DNA of 64,000 bases from Bradyrhizobium sp. in8p8 (GCF_000426845.1 NZ_KE384580.1:53008-117007); one strand, 5' to 3'. Shown: positions 44,014-53,264, numbered from the stretch's first letter. Notes: generated by a model not told the origin, from the sequence alone. Numbers and translations are program-made.

Positions 44014-45204
44014 ATGACGGAACCCAAAGCTGTGTTAGCTTCCGTTTCGGTGATTCCTGTTAAGGTTATCAAGACCTTGTCGCCCAGCTACAAAATCCCC
44101 GATCCGCTGCCCTGGGCCCAGCTCGCCGGTCCGCTCGCCGCCGTCGAAGATGCGCTCGCCCGCCTCGACGAGCGGCTGGCCAGAAGTCCGATCCGCGAGG
44201 GTTGGGTCGCCCGCACCCATTATACCGATGCCTGCGCCAGTCTGTGGCTGGAAGGTGAGCTCGTCCATCTCGAAGATCTGGTTCTCCACGACGCCGGCAT
44301 GGATATCCGCGCCCCGACCCACGAGCTGACCCGAGCCCGGGCCGTGCTGCGGACGCGCCGTCGCATCGCCGACGCCAAACCCGGCTGGGCGCTGTCGGTC
44401 GCCGGCCTTGCTGGCTTGCGCGGCCGGGAAGGGGAGGACGACCGGGAAACGGCGAGGGGAGACGAGCGCGACGACGCCGAATTCGACGGTGACGACGAGG
44501 CCGGTATCGACGGTCAGCCCGGGCTCATCGAGACGGACCAGCGCCTTGCGGCCGCCTTCGCCGCGGTCGACGCCGCGATGGTCCGCGCGGAGCAGACGTT
44601 AGCCGGCGAGGGCCGCCCCCGGACGGAGCGCGATCCGCTGGTCTACGATCCCGACTGGGACGAAGACGCCCGGATCGAGGACTGGCGCGCCACCCTCGAC
44701 CAGACTCGCCCCCTGCCCCCGACCTTGGCGGCGGCGATCGCAGCGGAGGCTTGGGACCAGATTGCACCGCTACAGCATACGCCCTGGCTCGGCCGGCTGC
44801 TCGCAGCTAGCGTGTTGCGCGATCGCGGCAAGTCCCGCTGGCATCTGCCATGCCTGCACGAGGGGCTGAAGGCGATCCCGCGTGAACGCCGACGGCCGCG
44901 CGACGCTGCGGCGCGACTCGCCGTCCAGCTCGAGGCGATCACCGCTGCTGCCGCGGCCGGCCTCAAGGACCACGATCGCTGGCTGAACCAGCGCACCCTG
45001 CTTACCCGCAAACTCAACGGCCGCCGCACCACCTCCCGGCTGCCGGCACTCTTGGACTACGTGCTGACCCGCCCAATTGTCTCGGCCGGCATGATCGCCA
45101 AGGAACTTGGCATCACGCCGCGCGCCGCGCAGGACCTGGTGGCCGAGCTCGGCTTGCGCGAGGCGACCGGACGGGGACGCTATCGGGCGTGGGGGATTCT
45201 CTGA
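44014..45204 (+). CDS. DUF1612 / RHE_PE00001 family protein
   Basis: This 396-residue protein belongs to a family restricted largely to rhizobial plasmids. It contains the DUF1612 region (WVARTHYTDACASLWLEGE, ELVHLEDLVLHDAGMD), an acidic low-complexity insert (DERDDAEFDGDDEAG) and a C-terminal helix-turn-helix (SAGMIAKELGITPRAAQDLV). The start at 44014 is preferred to 43972, which lies inside the inverted repeat. The family resembles Fic/HTH-linked regulators, but its function is not established. A fragment of a related gene lies near 49.0 kb. Confidence 0.8.
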   Translation: MTEPKAVLASVSVIPVKVIKTLSPSYKIPDPLPWAQLAGPLAAVEDALARLDERLARSPIREGWVARTHYTDACASLWLEGELVHLEDLVLHDAGMDIRAPTHELTRARAVLRTRRRIADAKPGWALSVAGLAGLRGREGEDDRETARGDERDDAEFDGDDEAGIDGQPGLIETDQRLAAAFAAVDAAMVRAEQTLAGEGRPRTERDPLVYDPDWDEDARIEDWRATLDQTRPLPPTLAAAIAAEAWDQIAPLQHTPWLGRLLAASVLRDRGKSRWHLPCLHEGLKAIPRERRRPRDAAARLAVQLEAITAAAAAGLKDHDRWLNQRTLLTRKLNGRRTTSRLPALLDYVLTRPIVSAGMIAKELGITPRAAQDLVAELGLREATGRGRYRAWGIL

Positions 45205-45225
45205 AAGGCCGCCCCCTGCTTGGGC

Positions 45226-45255
45226 TGTCCGAAGTTTGCATATGTATTTCGGACA
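45226..45255. promoter_or_regulatory. TGTCCGAA inverted repeat before ietAS
   Basis: Perfect 8-bp arms, TGTCCGAA (45226-45233) and TTCGGACA (45248-45255), enclose an AT-rich 14-base spacer, TTTGCATATGTATT at its core. It lies 120 bases upstream of ietA and 22 bases after the DUF1612 gene. An operator for ietAS is the likeliest role. Confidence 0.5.
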
Positions 45256-45374
45256 TCCAATTTGCCATCTGTGGCCGTCGGCCATTTGCGTTGTTTAAAT
45301 CGGGCAGTAACCCCATCGTGAAACACTTCGATTGAGGTTATGATTCGTCCCACAGGGGAAAGTAAAGCAGAGCC

Positions 45375-46364
45375 ATGGCCCGCGGGGAGTTGATGAAGAA
45401 ATTGCTGGCCAGCTACGGTCGGGACGACGAGTTCCGCGCCGTGGCAGAGCAAATCATCGACGAGGAGGAGAAGAAGAATAATCGCGCTCTGGCACGGAGC
45501 CTGCGCAAGACGCTCGAGGCTGGCCCGAGCCGGCCGAGCGGTCCCAAGGCGCTCGCGCCCCTCATTCCCTTTCCCGAGGCGGCGGCGGATTTTATCGAGC
45601 GGGTTGAGCCGCGGCACAGCCGGAACGACATCGTCCTGGGCGCGACGAACGCGCGCGTGCTGCTTGGCCTCGTCAAAGAGTTTCGCCGCGCCGATGAAAT
45701 TCGGCGCCACGGCCTCAGGGTGCGCTCGAAACTCCTGTTCTGCGGGCCGCCGGGCTGCGGCAAGACGCTGTGCGCGGAGATTTTCGCCGCGGAGCTTGGA
45801 CTACCGCTCTTTCTCGTCAAGCTTGACCGGCTGATCTCGTCCTACTTGGGTGAGACGGCCGGCAATGTCCGCAAGATTTTCGAGTTCGCCCGCAAGCAAC
45901 CGTGCGTTCTGTTTTTTGACGAGTTCGACGCGCTGGCGCGCTCGCGCGATGACAGCAGCGAGCACAATGAGCTGCGCCGCGTCGTCAACAGCTTGTTGTT
46001 GTTCATCGACCACATCCAGCCGAAGGGCTTCTTGATCGCCGCGACGAACCTGGACCGATCGCTCGATCCGGCGGTCTGGCGGCGGTTCGACGAAGTCGTC
46101 TGGTTCGACAAACCTGGCCGGTCGATGATCGGGCGATTCTTGCGGTTGAAGTTCAAGAATGTCGACCTCACCTTCGATCCGATGCAGCATGCCGCTGCGC
46201 TGGAAGGCTATTCCTACGCCGAGATCGAGCGGGTCTGCACGCAGGCGGTCAAGTCGATGATCATCGACCGCCGCAAGCAGATGCAGGAACGCGATTTCAA
46301 TCGCGCCTTGGAAGATGAGGCGCGGCGCCGAGCAGGACAGTCTCGCCTCGCGCCGACGAGCTAG
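45375..46364 (+). CDS. ietA: IetA-like AAA+ ATPase
   Basis: This 329-residue AAA+ ATPase has Walker A GPPGCGKT (Lys130), Walker B FFDEFDAL (181-188), sensor 1 Asn225 in IAATNLD and the arginine-finger region VWRRFDE. A short helical N-terminus precedes the domain. It is directly followed by a subtilisin-like protease gene. This pairing matches ietAS, described from an Agrobacterium Ti plasmid as an incompatibility and toxin-antitoxin-like system and later reported as an anti-phage defence system. IetA is thought to restrain or deliver substrates to the protease. The repABC context is the same as in the original report. Confidence 0.85.
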   Translation: MARGELMKKLLASYGRDDEFRAVAEQIIDEEEKKNNRALARSLRKTLEAGPSRPSGPKALAPLIPFPEAAADFIERVEPRHSRNDIVLGATNARVLLGLVKEFRRADEIRRHGLRVRSKLLFCGPPGCGKTLCAEIFAAELGLPLFLVKLDRLISSYLGETAGNVRKIFEFARKQPCVLFFDEFDALARSRDDSSEHNELRRVVNSLLLFIDHIQPKGFLIAATNLDRSLDPAVWRRFDEVVWFDKPGRSMIGRFLRLKFKNVDLTFDPMQHAAALEGYSYAEIERVCTQAVKSMIIDRRKQMQERDFNRALEDEARRRAGQSRLAPTS

Positions 46365-46371
46365 GCGCATC

Positions 46372-48711
46372 GTGGCACGCTACGATCATCTTGAGCTTGT
46401 CCGGCTCCCCGAACAATTCGAGCGCCGCAAACACGGCGGCGGCGGGCCTCCGCCAACACGCGATCGCGACCAGCACAGCACGAAACTGCGCGACGAACTC
46501 GATGCGGCGACGCAGGCGCAGAGAGGCCGGCGAAAGCCTGAATTCGTCGATCCCTCTCTGATCCTGCGCGTGCAAATGACGGGCGCCCTGCTTGAGGAGG
46601 ACTGGGAGCGTTTGGGGCTTACGGTCTTGTCGAGCGATGCGGACCGCACGCTCGTTCTGTTCTCTTCAAACGAAGACATGCAGGACTTCCGCGCCCGCCT
46701 CGATGCCTACCAGCGCGGCGCGCCGCCCGGCCAGAAGCACGCCCCGTACAACAGTTTCGTCGCAGGGATCGAGAGGATTGGGTCCGTCGAGCCCCGGGAC
46801 CGGATTGGTTCGCGCTTCCAGGAGGAAGGGTTTGCGGACTTCAACGACTTTGTGCCCCAAACATCCTACCTGGTCGATATCGAGCTTTGGGACCTCGGCG
46901 AGCGCCGTCTGCGGGAACGCAAGATCGAGGAGGTCATCCGTTACGTCGAGGCCCGGGCCGGCGATGTCTTGGATCGCTACATCGGTCCCTCGATCAGCAT
47001 GTTTCGCGCGCGCCTGACGGGCGAGCTCATTCGTACCCTGCTAACGATTGAGGAGGTAGCGACGGTCGATCTGCCACCGGCGCCGGATGTAACGACGGCG
47101 GAAGCACTCGACCTGACGCTGGCCGAAGCTCCCGCGCTGAACGCGCTTGCCGAGGACGCGCCGCTCATCGGCATCATCGACAGCGGCGTCAACGATCACC
47201 CGTTCTTGGCGGATATTGTCGCCGGCGCGATCGGCGTTCCCGCCGATCTCGGCACGGCAGACGTTTGGGGTCACGGCACCCGGGTCGCCGGCGTCGCCGT
47301 GTTTGGCGACCTGCGCGCACAGCTCGCCGCCGGCGCATTGCAACGCGGCGCCCGTATCTGTGCGGCGAAGGTCGTGAACGATCGGGGTGACTTTGATGAT
47401 CGCCGCCTCGTGCCCTCCCAGATGCGCGAGGCGATCACGACGCTGAACCTGCGCTTCGGCTGTCGGATCTTCGTCGTGGCCCTGGCCGACCGCCGACGCG
47501 TTTTCGATGGCGGAAAGGTGGGGACGTGGGCGGCCACGCTCGATGAACTGGCGCGTGAGCTCGACGTCGTCATCATCGTCTCCTCCGGAAACCGCAGCCC
47601 GCGAGGCGGCAATCGTCTGGAACAGGCGGTGACCGAATATCCGCGCTATCTTCTGGAGGACGCCAATCGATTCTTCGAACCCGCCGGCGCATTGAATGTG
47701 ATCACCGTCGGCGCGCTCGCGCATGGCGAGGGTCTCGATCCGGATCGGGCCGAGGATGTGGGCGTGCGCCCGATCACGCTCTTGCATGAGCCGGCGCCGT
47801 TTTCCCGGATCGGACCTGGTCCTGGCGGGGCGACGAAGCCCGACGTGGTCGAGATCGGCGGCACGCTGATCTTCGACCCCATCGTCGCGCGTCTGCGGGG
47901 CGGGGAGGATGTCGGCAGCGCAGGCGTCCTGACGCTGTATCACAGCTATCTTGATCGCCTGTTCACGGCCGGTTCGGGCACATCCTATGCCGCCCCACGA
48001 GTTGCGTTCAGCGCCGCCCAGATCCTGACGCGCTTCCCGCAGGCCTCAGCCAATCTGGTGCGCGCGCTCATCGTAGGTTCCGCGGAAATCCCGCAGCCGG
48101 CCCAGGAGCGGCTTCAGCTGCTTGGTGTGGACGCGACGCGCGCGATCTGCGGGCACGGCCTCGTCGATCTGGAACGCGCGGCGTTTTCCGACGACGCGCG
48201 CGTCACGCTCTACGCAGAAGACGAGCTCGCCCTCGACCATTTTGCCGTTTATCGCATTCCAATTCCCGAAGCGTTTCAAGCGGGAAATGGGGAACGCTGC
48301 ATTCGCGTGACGCTGGCGTTTGATCCACCGGTGCGACACACACGAACCGATTATGCAGGTGTCGGGATGAGCTTCCGGCTGATTCGGGGCTGCCAACCTG
48401 ATCTGATCTTTGAGCACTATCGAAAGCGCGAGCAGGACGATGGTCCATTTCCGGAGCTCGCCGGGAGATACAATTGCAATCTCGTTCCAGGTCCCCAGGC
48501 GAGGGAGAAGGGGACCGTCCAATCCGCCACCGTCACGTTCAAACGTGGCATCGAGGACTATGGGGATAGCTACTATCTTGTCGTGCGCTGCGAAAGCGGC
48601 TGGGCCACCCATGTCGATCGGCAGCAATTCGCCGTGGTCATCGAGCTCTTGCAGAAGGACGAAGTGCAGCTCTACGAAAGAGTGCGGCAGCGGCTGCGTC
48701 TTCAGGCGTGA
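46372..48711 (+). CDS. ietS: IetS-like subtilisin family (S8) protease
   Basis: This 779-residue serine protease has a complete catalytic triad: Asp270 (IIDSGVND), His301 (WGHGTRVAG) and Ser538 (GSGTSYAAP), with the oxyanion Asn probably in VSSGNRSPRGG. A ~250-residue N-terminal region and a ~240-residue beta-rich C-terminal region flank the protease domain. There is no signal peptide, so it acts inside the cell. GTG at 46372 (giving ARYDHLELVRL) is chosen because family members start this way; an ATG at 46315 would overlap ietA by 50 bases. Paired with IetA, it is the likely toxic effector. Confidence 0.85.
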   Translation: MARYDHLELVRLPEQFERRKHGGGGPPPTRDRDQHSTKLRDELDAATQAQRGRRKPEFVDPSLILRVQMTGALLEEDWERLGLTVLSSDADRTLVLFSSNEDMQDFRARLDAYQRGAPPGQKHAPYNSFVAGIERIGSVEPRDRIGSRFQEEGFADFNDFVPQTSYLVDIELWDLGERRLRERKIEEVIRYVEARAGDVLDRYIGPSISMFRARLTGELIRTLLTIEEVATVDLPPAPDVTTAEALDLTLAEAPALNALAEDAPLIGIIDSGVNDHPFLADIVAGAIGVPADLGTADVWGHGTRVAGVAVFGDLRAQLAAGALQRGARICAAKVVNDRGDFDDRRLVPSQMREAITTLNLRFGCRIFVVALADRRRVFDGGKVGTWAATLDELARELDVVIIVSSGNRSPRGGNRLEQAVTEYPRYLLEDANRFFEPAGALNVITVGALAHGEGLDPDRAEDVGVRPITLLHEPAPFSRIGPGPGGATKPDVVEIGGTLIFDPIVARLRGGEDVGSAGVLTLYHSYLDRLFTAGSGTSYAAPRVAFSAAQILTRFPQASANLVRALIVGSAEIPQPAQERLQLLGVDATRAICGHGLVDLERAAFSDDARVTLYAEDELALDHFAVYRIPIPEAFQAGNGERCIRVTLAFDPPVRHTRTDYAGVGMSFRLIRGCQPDLIFEHYRKREQDDGPFPELAGRYNCNLVPGPQAREKGTVQSATVTFKRGIEDYGDSYYLVVRCESGWATHVDRQQFAVVIELLQKDEVQLYERVRQRLRLQA

Positions 48712-49297
48712 CGCACCGACAGAATGCCGGCAGCACGCGACCGACGTGAAACGTCGAGCTTAGCCTTGATCCCCTTGATTGAGGCCGCCGCGGTTTTGCT
48801 GACTGGGAGTTGCTCGAGCACGTGGCAGGCATAGACGCGAGCAATGCGGCGCCACCCACGAAACGAATGCCGATAGCCTTATAGTCATCCAGCGAGCGCG
48901 CTAGGTGTGTCTCCTATAGGCGCGCCGAGCGCGCTCAGGCACTTGGGCCAGATCAACGTGCAGCACGATCCGCGCACCTCTTTCCGATCGGCGCCGCCGC
49001 TTCGGCATCGAGCAGAAGCGCAGGATCTCGTCGCGGAGCTCGGGCTGCGCAGGGCGCCAGACGGCGCCGTATTGCGCGTGGGACGTTTTGTAATGGTGCC
49101 CCTCGTGCGGGATCGATAAGGTCACTTTCCTCGCTTAGATTAATGTTAGTTATCGTAGTCCAACGACGGCTTTGGCCTCCAGCTCAAACCAGGTCGGCTC
49201 ATATCCTCCTCATGCTACGATTCACGGGATCAGCTAAACTGACTCCATACCCGCGCCGGCGCCCTGAGCGTACCCACATCTGCTGACGTCGATGCAG
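48712..49297. other. Degenerate stretch after ietS
   Basis: No intact gene is seen. A plus-strand fragment near 49018-49119 retains the C-terminal signature of a DUF1612 protein. A competing minus-strand frame, 48901-49125 (74 residues), is possible but lacks a recognised motif. Confidence 0.5.
49018..49119 (+). pseudogene. Fragment of a second DUF1612-type gene
   Basis: The translated segment AQDLVAELGLRR followed by FVMVPLVRDR matches AQDLVAELGLRE in the intact DUF1612 protein (near its residue 375) over eleven consecutive residues, and the DNA is similar too. The upstream HTH helix and all earlier parts are missing. It is most simply the 3' relic of a duplicated gene. Confidence 0.5.
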
Positions 49298-49327
49298 AAG
49301 CGGCCCCGCCTTTCGGCGGGGCCGCTT
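49298..49327. terminator. Hairpin after DUF736 copy 2
   Basis: A perfect 13-bp stem (AAGCGGCCCCGCC with its complement) and a TTTC loop begins 10 bases past the DUF736 stop on the minus strand. It lacks a clear U-run, so termination may be partial. Confidence 0.55.
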
Positions 49328-49336
49328 CGTCGGCCG

Positions 49337-49648
49337 TCAATCCCGGCTCGGGCGGGACCAGATGAGCTGGAGACCTTCCTGGCCTTCCACCTCGATCAGG
49401 GTGGCGTAGATCGGAGCCGGGAAGCTCGGGTCGTCCAGCTTGACCGAGAGGTAATCGCGCTCGGTGTCCCTGGCGGTCTTCTGCCAAGCCGCTCCCAGCT
49501 CGACATTACCGGCGAAGATGCGGAAGTGCGGTCCCTTGTCCGAGGGGTTATCGACCCGAACCAGCTTGGCCCTGGCATTGAGCGCGAGGGTACGAACCGT
49601 GCCGGTGAAGCCGTTGCCGATCGAGGTGAAGGTGCCGATGGTTGCCAT
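49337..49648 (-). CDS. DUF736 family protein, copy 2
   Basis: This 103-residue paralogue of the gene at 34298-34609 differs mainly in a few positions of the first 45 residues (SIGNGFTGTVRTLALNARAK), while the second half is nearly identical. Start and length are the same in both copies. It heads the minus-strand accessory block and is preceded by the conserved leader. Two retained copies on one replicon suggest fusion of two plasmids each carrying one, or selection for dosage. Confidence 0.85.
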   Translation of the reverse strand: MATIGTFTSIGNGFTGTVRTLALNARAKLVRVDNPSDKGPHFRIFAGNVELGAAWQKTARDTERDYLSVKLDDPSFPAPIYATLIEVEGQEGLQLIWSRPSRD

Positions 49649-49663
49649 TGTGGTGTCCTTTTC

Positions 49664-49900
49664 AGTTTCCCGGGCCGCGCCCATCGCGGCCTCGATGGCT
49701 GGCGACAGACCGGAGGCGGTCGACCCGCACCCCGCAGGGGCCGGCACGCAGTAGAGGGCAGCCAGGGCACGACTTTCTTGATTTCCGCGAGGAATGGACG
49801 CGCAGCGATCCAGGGGAAGAAAGTCGTAACCGGCTGTTGCGGGGGTAAGAGCGAGGCGGCGCCTAAGCGACGACGCCCTTCGGTCAGACATGCCAATCGA
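49664..49900 (-). repeat. Conserved leader of DUF736, copy 2
   Basis: This upstream segment matches 34625-34858 in several long blocks, including GGGGAAGAAAGTCG and CGCCCTTCGGTCAGAC. No frame is conserved between the two copies. Confidence 0.5.
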
Positions 49901-50309
49901 GGACGACGTGGGTGTGCCAGAAGAAACGGTCGAGGAACACGAATTGCGATCATCGAAACCCAGACCGAGGAAAGAACCCGATCACCGCTCACCACACATC
50001 TGGCAATTCCTAAAGGCTTGCTGGTCGAGGCCCGAAGCAGGAACGCAAGCGCAACTCGCCGTCAGGAGTTACGCGGCCCGCAAGGTGAACCCGCAGGCCG
50101 CGAGCGAGATTTGCTAGGCAAATTCGACGACCCGTGCAAAGCCCGAACGTCGTCCAACCTCGAAAAAAGGCGAGCAAGAACGTCCGGTCGCGCAGCACAA
50201 GAAATGAAGGAGCGCTGGCCGCAGCGGCCAAGCAAGGGGCTGCGGTCTCTGCATTAGTCGCCAGATAAGCAAGGGCCGGCAAGCGTCGGCGCCGATCGCG
50301 GCGCGCTAA
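49901..50309. other. Stretch without a recognised gene
   Basis: Long frames cross this stretch on both strands, but none shows a domain, a ribosome binding site or similarity to the other window genes. It separates the DUF736 leader from the ardC-type gene. Confidence 0.45.
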
Positions 50310-51236
50310 TCATGCTGCCTCCTCGACGTCTGCTGCCTTCGGCTGCTGGTCGTGCAGATAGGCAACGGCGCGTTGTGCATGCGCGGCAGCCGAGAAGATG
50401 AAGCGCTTCTCATTAGACAAGAGCTCCAACCACGACGCGAGGTAGCTTGCATGATCCGGCCGAGGTTCCAGTTCAGGAGAGATCCCGAGATCAGCGCAGA
50501 GGAAGCAGCTGCCGAGTTCGGCGATAAGCTCTTCGCGCGCGCGTTCGCTCCGATCCTTGCCGTAACGGCTGAGATCGCGATTAACGCGGTGAGCGGGAGC
50601 AGTCCAGTGCACGGTCTCATGGGCTCTGACGGCGACATAGGAAGCCGTGTCGCGAAAACTTTCGATCGGCGGCATCTGAATGTGATCGGACGAGGGCGCG
50701 TAGAACGCCGTCGAGCCGCCGTGGCGAACAATCGCGCCGGTGTTGGCAAAGAAAGCGTCGGCGTGCGCGTTGCGCTCGATCGGTGATGCGACGACGGGCG
50801 GCCGACCGTAGTAATGCACGGGCAAGCCATCGATTTGATCGACGCAGAAGACGGTATAGGCTTTGAGGAAGGGGATATCCCGTTCGACTTCGTCGCCGTG
50901 AGCGTCGGTCTCCCTCTTGGTGAAGCGGCTCGCATACACCACAGTACTGCCGGTCTCACCCTTGCGGACATGCGCGCCAAGTTCACTGGCCTGCTTGAAC
51001 GTCATCCACATCGGCGAGCGGAAGCCGCGCGCGATGGCTTCTGACCAAAGCAGCAAGACGTTGATGCCCGTGTAGGGCTGGCCGTTGTGTCGGAGCGGTC
51101 GGGTGATGCGGTCCGCCATATTCGCGGCGGTCCAAGGTTGAACCCAGGGGCGCACGCCGCGTTCGAGCTCGACGATGATGCGGTCCGTGATGCGGGCGTA
51201 CAGGTCGCCTCGCGATTTTTCTCCGTTCTTGCTCAT
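50310..51236 (-). CDS. ArdC-like antirestriction protein
   Basis: This 308-residue protein has the two ArdC parts: an N-terminal single-stranded-DNA-binding domain (DLYARITDRIIVELERGVRP, PLRHNGQPYTGINVLLLW, PMWMTFKQASELGAHVRKGE) and a zincin-like metallopeptidase domain. In the second part AHETVHWT is the HExxH-type site and EELIAELGSCFLC supplies the further ligand. ArdC proteins protect incoming single-stranded plasmid DNA from restriction during conjugation. The start at 51236 follows a rich spacer. It belongs to a block of similar protective functions. Confidence 0.85.
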   Translation of the reverse strand: MSKNGEKSRGDLYARITDRIIVELERGVRPWVQPWTAANMADRITRPLRHNGQPYTGINVLLLWSEAIARGFRSPMWMTFKQASELGAHVRKGETGSTVVYASRFTKRETDAHGDEVERDIPFLKAYTVFCVDQIDGLPVHYYGRPPVVASPIERNAHADAFFANTGAIVRHGGSTAFYAPSSDHIQMPPIESFRDTASYVAVRAHETVHWTAPAHRVNRDLSRYGKDRSERAREELIAELGSCFLCADLGISPELEPRPDHASYLASWLELLSNEKRFIFSAAAHAQRAVAYLHDQQPKAADVEEAA

Positions 51237-51453
51237 TCTAATAACCTCCGTTCGGGAGGCCGCGCTCATCGCGGCTCCTCACGGGGTCCGCCACAGCCGG
51301 GCTCAAAGTCCGCGCACCCGAAGGGCCGAAGCAGCGCGAAGGACGGCGAAGCCGTTGCGCGGACGTCGAGCCCGGCGCAGGACCACGGACCGGGAGGGGC
51401 CGACGATGGCGAGCAGCACGGGCGGCGGCTCGCTTTGTTGCAGCGTCGATACG

Positions 51454-51483
51454 AAAAAAGGGGCCGGTCGCGCGGACCGGCCC
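51454..51483 (-). terminator. Intrinsic terminator of the 51.5 kb gene
   Basis: Read on the minus strand, GGGCCGGTC pairs with GACCGGCCC around a 5-base loop and is followed by CTTTTTTCG. It lies 50 bases after the stop at 51536. Confidence 0.8.
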
Positions 51484-51535
51484 GTCAGGTGGCTTCTGTG
51501 GAAGGGGCGCGGGGCTCGAGGCCCCGCGCTGGCGG

Positions 51536-52123
51536 TTAGTCGAACGCCGACATCTGCACCTTGGCCGCTTTCCGGCCGACGGTGTCGGTCGTGTTGTCGA
51601 TGGGACGCTCGAAAGGCTTCCAGGTCTCACCGACGACCCGTTCGTAGGCGGCGACGGCGCCTTCGGCAGCCATGCGAAGCGCGTGAGCCTGCGCGCCCAT
51701 GTCGGCGGCGAATTCACGCTTGCGCTGTGCCTGGCTATCGAAACCGACCGGACCATCGAGGTCCTCATCGCGGCTGTCGTTGGCGAGCTTGGCGGTCGCA
51801 TCTCGCGCTTCAGTGACTGCTCGGGTGTAGAACTGGCCGGCGCCGTGCGCCGATCCGACATAAGCACCGACGATCCGTTGAAGGTGGATTTGCATGGCGC
51901 GTTCGCTCAAGCCGTCCTTGAGCGCGTCGGCGGTTTCGACGATGAGCCGCTCATGCAGATCTCGGATACCGTCGCTGTCCAGGATTGCGAGGCCGAAGCT
52001 TTCGGAGATGCGCTGCGCCTGCGCCGAATCGGGACAGGCGAGCCGGACCATCTCGAGCGTGGTGCCCTTGCGAAGCGGGATGACACGGGCGCTGGCGCGA
52101 GAGGAACGAGCAGTTTTGGTCAT
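51536..52123 (-). CDS. Hypothetical plasmid protein
   Basis: This 195-residue protein is unrecognised. The N-terminus is basic and serine-rich (MTKTARSSRASARVIPLRKG). The centre is a long helical region (LHERLIVETADALKDGLSER) and the C-terminus contains AAYERVVGETWKPFERP. AAAGGATCTCACCATG supplies the ribosome binding site. It is a stand-alone gene with its own terminator. No function can be assigned. Confidence 0.6.
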   Translation of the reverse strand: MTKTARSSRASARVIPLRKGTTLEMVRLACPDSAQAQRISESFGLAILDSDGIRDLHERLIVETADALKDGLSERAMQIHLQRIVGAYVGSAHGAGQFYTRAVTEARDATAKLANDSRDEDLDGPVGFDSQAQRKREFAADMGAQAHALRMAAEGAVAAYERVVGETWKPFERPIDNTTDTVGRKAAKVQMSAFD

Positions 52124-52519
52124 GGTGAGATCCTTTCTCGGTTTCGCCTTGAGAGCGATCGGCCCTTTGCCAGCGCTCCCTCGGGTGCGGTCGACCAGAA
52201 CCGGCTTCAGCGGGCCGCTTCAGGGGGCGGCGGCTGCCAAGGCGAGCATAGGTGAGTTGCGGGCGAGCGGGCCCTCAGGCCTGCGAAGCACGCGACCAAC
52301 CATCGCGAGACGGCGGCCGCCGATCGCCTCGCGACTTGCCCTTGAAGCGGACCGCGGCCGGTTCAGACCGCAGCCCAAACCGAGGGAGCGTCGGCCAAGG
52401 GTCAGTACGCCGCCGAAACCGTGAGAGGTCGGGCCAAAACTGCTGAACTCTCCGTCTCGACATGAAGGGTCCGCGCGCGCCGCTCGCGCTCCAATAGGTG
52501 GATCGTTGGTCTCTCACCG

Positions 52520-52840
52520 TCACGCAGCGGAAACGCGATGGTGCGTCCGAAACTCGGCGATCGCCGTCTCCTGCCGATCGAGCTTTCGCGTGAGGGCGTC
52601 GATCTCGCCACGACGGGCCAAGGCGAGCTCCGCGACATGCTGCTGAAACAGCCGCTCATCCGCATTCGTCCAGCTCGATGCGGTCCGGCGGTGCTGCCGG
52701 CTCCTCGCCCGGTCGGTGTTTGTCAGCCGTTCGGCTCGTGCCGCGATCTGACGTTCGATGACGCCCAGATGGCGCTTCGTCTCGGCTTGCTCGGCTTCCA
52801 TGCGCGTGAGCAGGAGACGTCGGTCCGGGGGCTCGATCAT
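52520..52840 (-). CDS. Small coiled-coil protein
   Basis: This 106-residue protein is rich in Ala, Arg and Glu, with heptad-like helices (RMEAEQAETKRHLGVIERQI and ALARRGEIDALTRKLDRQE). Its start codon shares a base with the stop of the preceding gene (TAATG), which supports translation. No family is recognised. It is the last gene of a five-gene overlapping cassette (52520-54598). Confidence 0.5.
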   Translation of the reverse strand: MIEPPDRRLLLTRMEAEQAETKRHLGVIERQIAARAERLTNTDRARSRQHRRTASSWTNADERLFQQHVAELALARRGEIDALTRKLDRQETAIAEFRTHHRVSAA

Positions 52841-53061
52841 TACACCGTCCCCGTAGACGATACGGGGAAGGCGGCATTCGGCCTGTAGACGCTCGACGAC
52901 GGGATGGCGTCGCCGATGGCCGCACAGTCGATGAGCGCTGACTTGGCGCCGGCGTGCTTGCGCATGTCTGCGAGGATGCCATCGCTTGCGCCGGCGATGG
53001 CGCTTGCGGGATTATGGTAGGCATGCGCGAGGAGCTTCACGGCGACAAGGTAGGCGTTCAT
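52840..53061 (-). CDS. Small hypothetical protein
   Basis: This 73-residue protein (MNAYLVAVKLLAHAYHNPAS, then GILADMRKHAGAKSALIDC) is probably helical and cytoplasmic. AAAGGAGGGG lies just before the start, and the gene overlaps its neighbour on each side by one to four bases. Function unknown. Confidence 0.5.
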   Translation of the reverse strand: MNAYLVAVKLLAHAYHNPASAIAGASDGILADMRKHAGAKSALIDCAAIGDAIPSSSVYRPNAAFPVSSTGTV

Positions 53062-53261
53062 GACTGCCCCTCCTTTCTGTCAGCATCGGCCGGGTCAGGC
53101 TGCGGCGCGTGGATGGACGCCCGCACGGCGCGCCTCCAGGCATCGGAGCCAGTGAAGTGCCGTCTGAGCCTGGGATGCCAGACAACGAGGATCGGCGTGT
53201 CGCCGTCCTCGTCAGTCGCCGCAAGCCAACCGAAAGCTTTGGCAAAAAGGGGCCAGGGCAT
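53058..53261 (-). CDS. Small hypothetical protein
   Basis: This 67-residue protein reads MPWPLFAKAFGWLAATDEDGDT followed by ILVVWHPRLRRHF and a polar tail. It is unrecognised, but the compact tryptophan-containing core suggests a folded domain. Its stop overlaps the next start (ATGA), and it follows the DUF7007 gene after three bases. Confidence 0.5.
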   Translation of the reverse strand: MPWPLFAKAFGWLAATDEDGDTPILVVWHPRLRRHFTGSDAWRRAVRASIHAPQPDPADADRKEGQS

Positions 53262-53264
53262 GGG

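Noticed and set aside
49292..50257. 321-codon plus-strand frame
   Set aside because: It is antisense to DUF736 copy 2 and continues through its leader; same artefact as at 34.5 kb.
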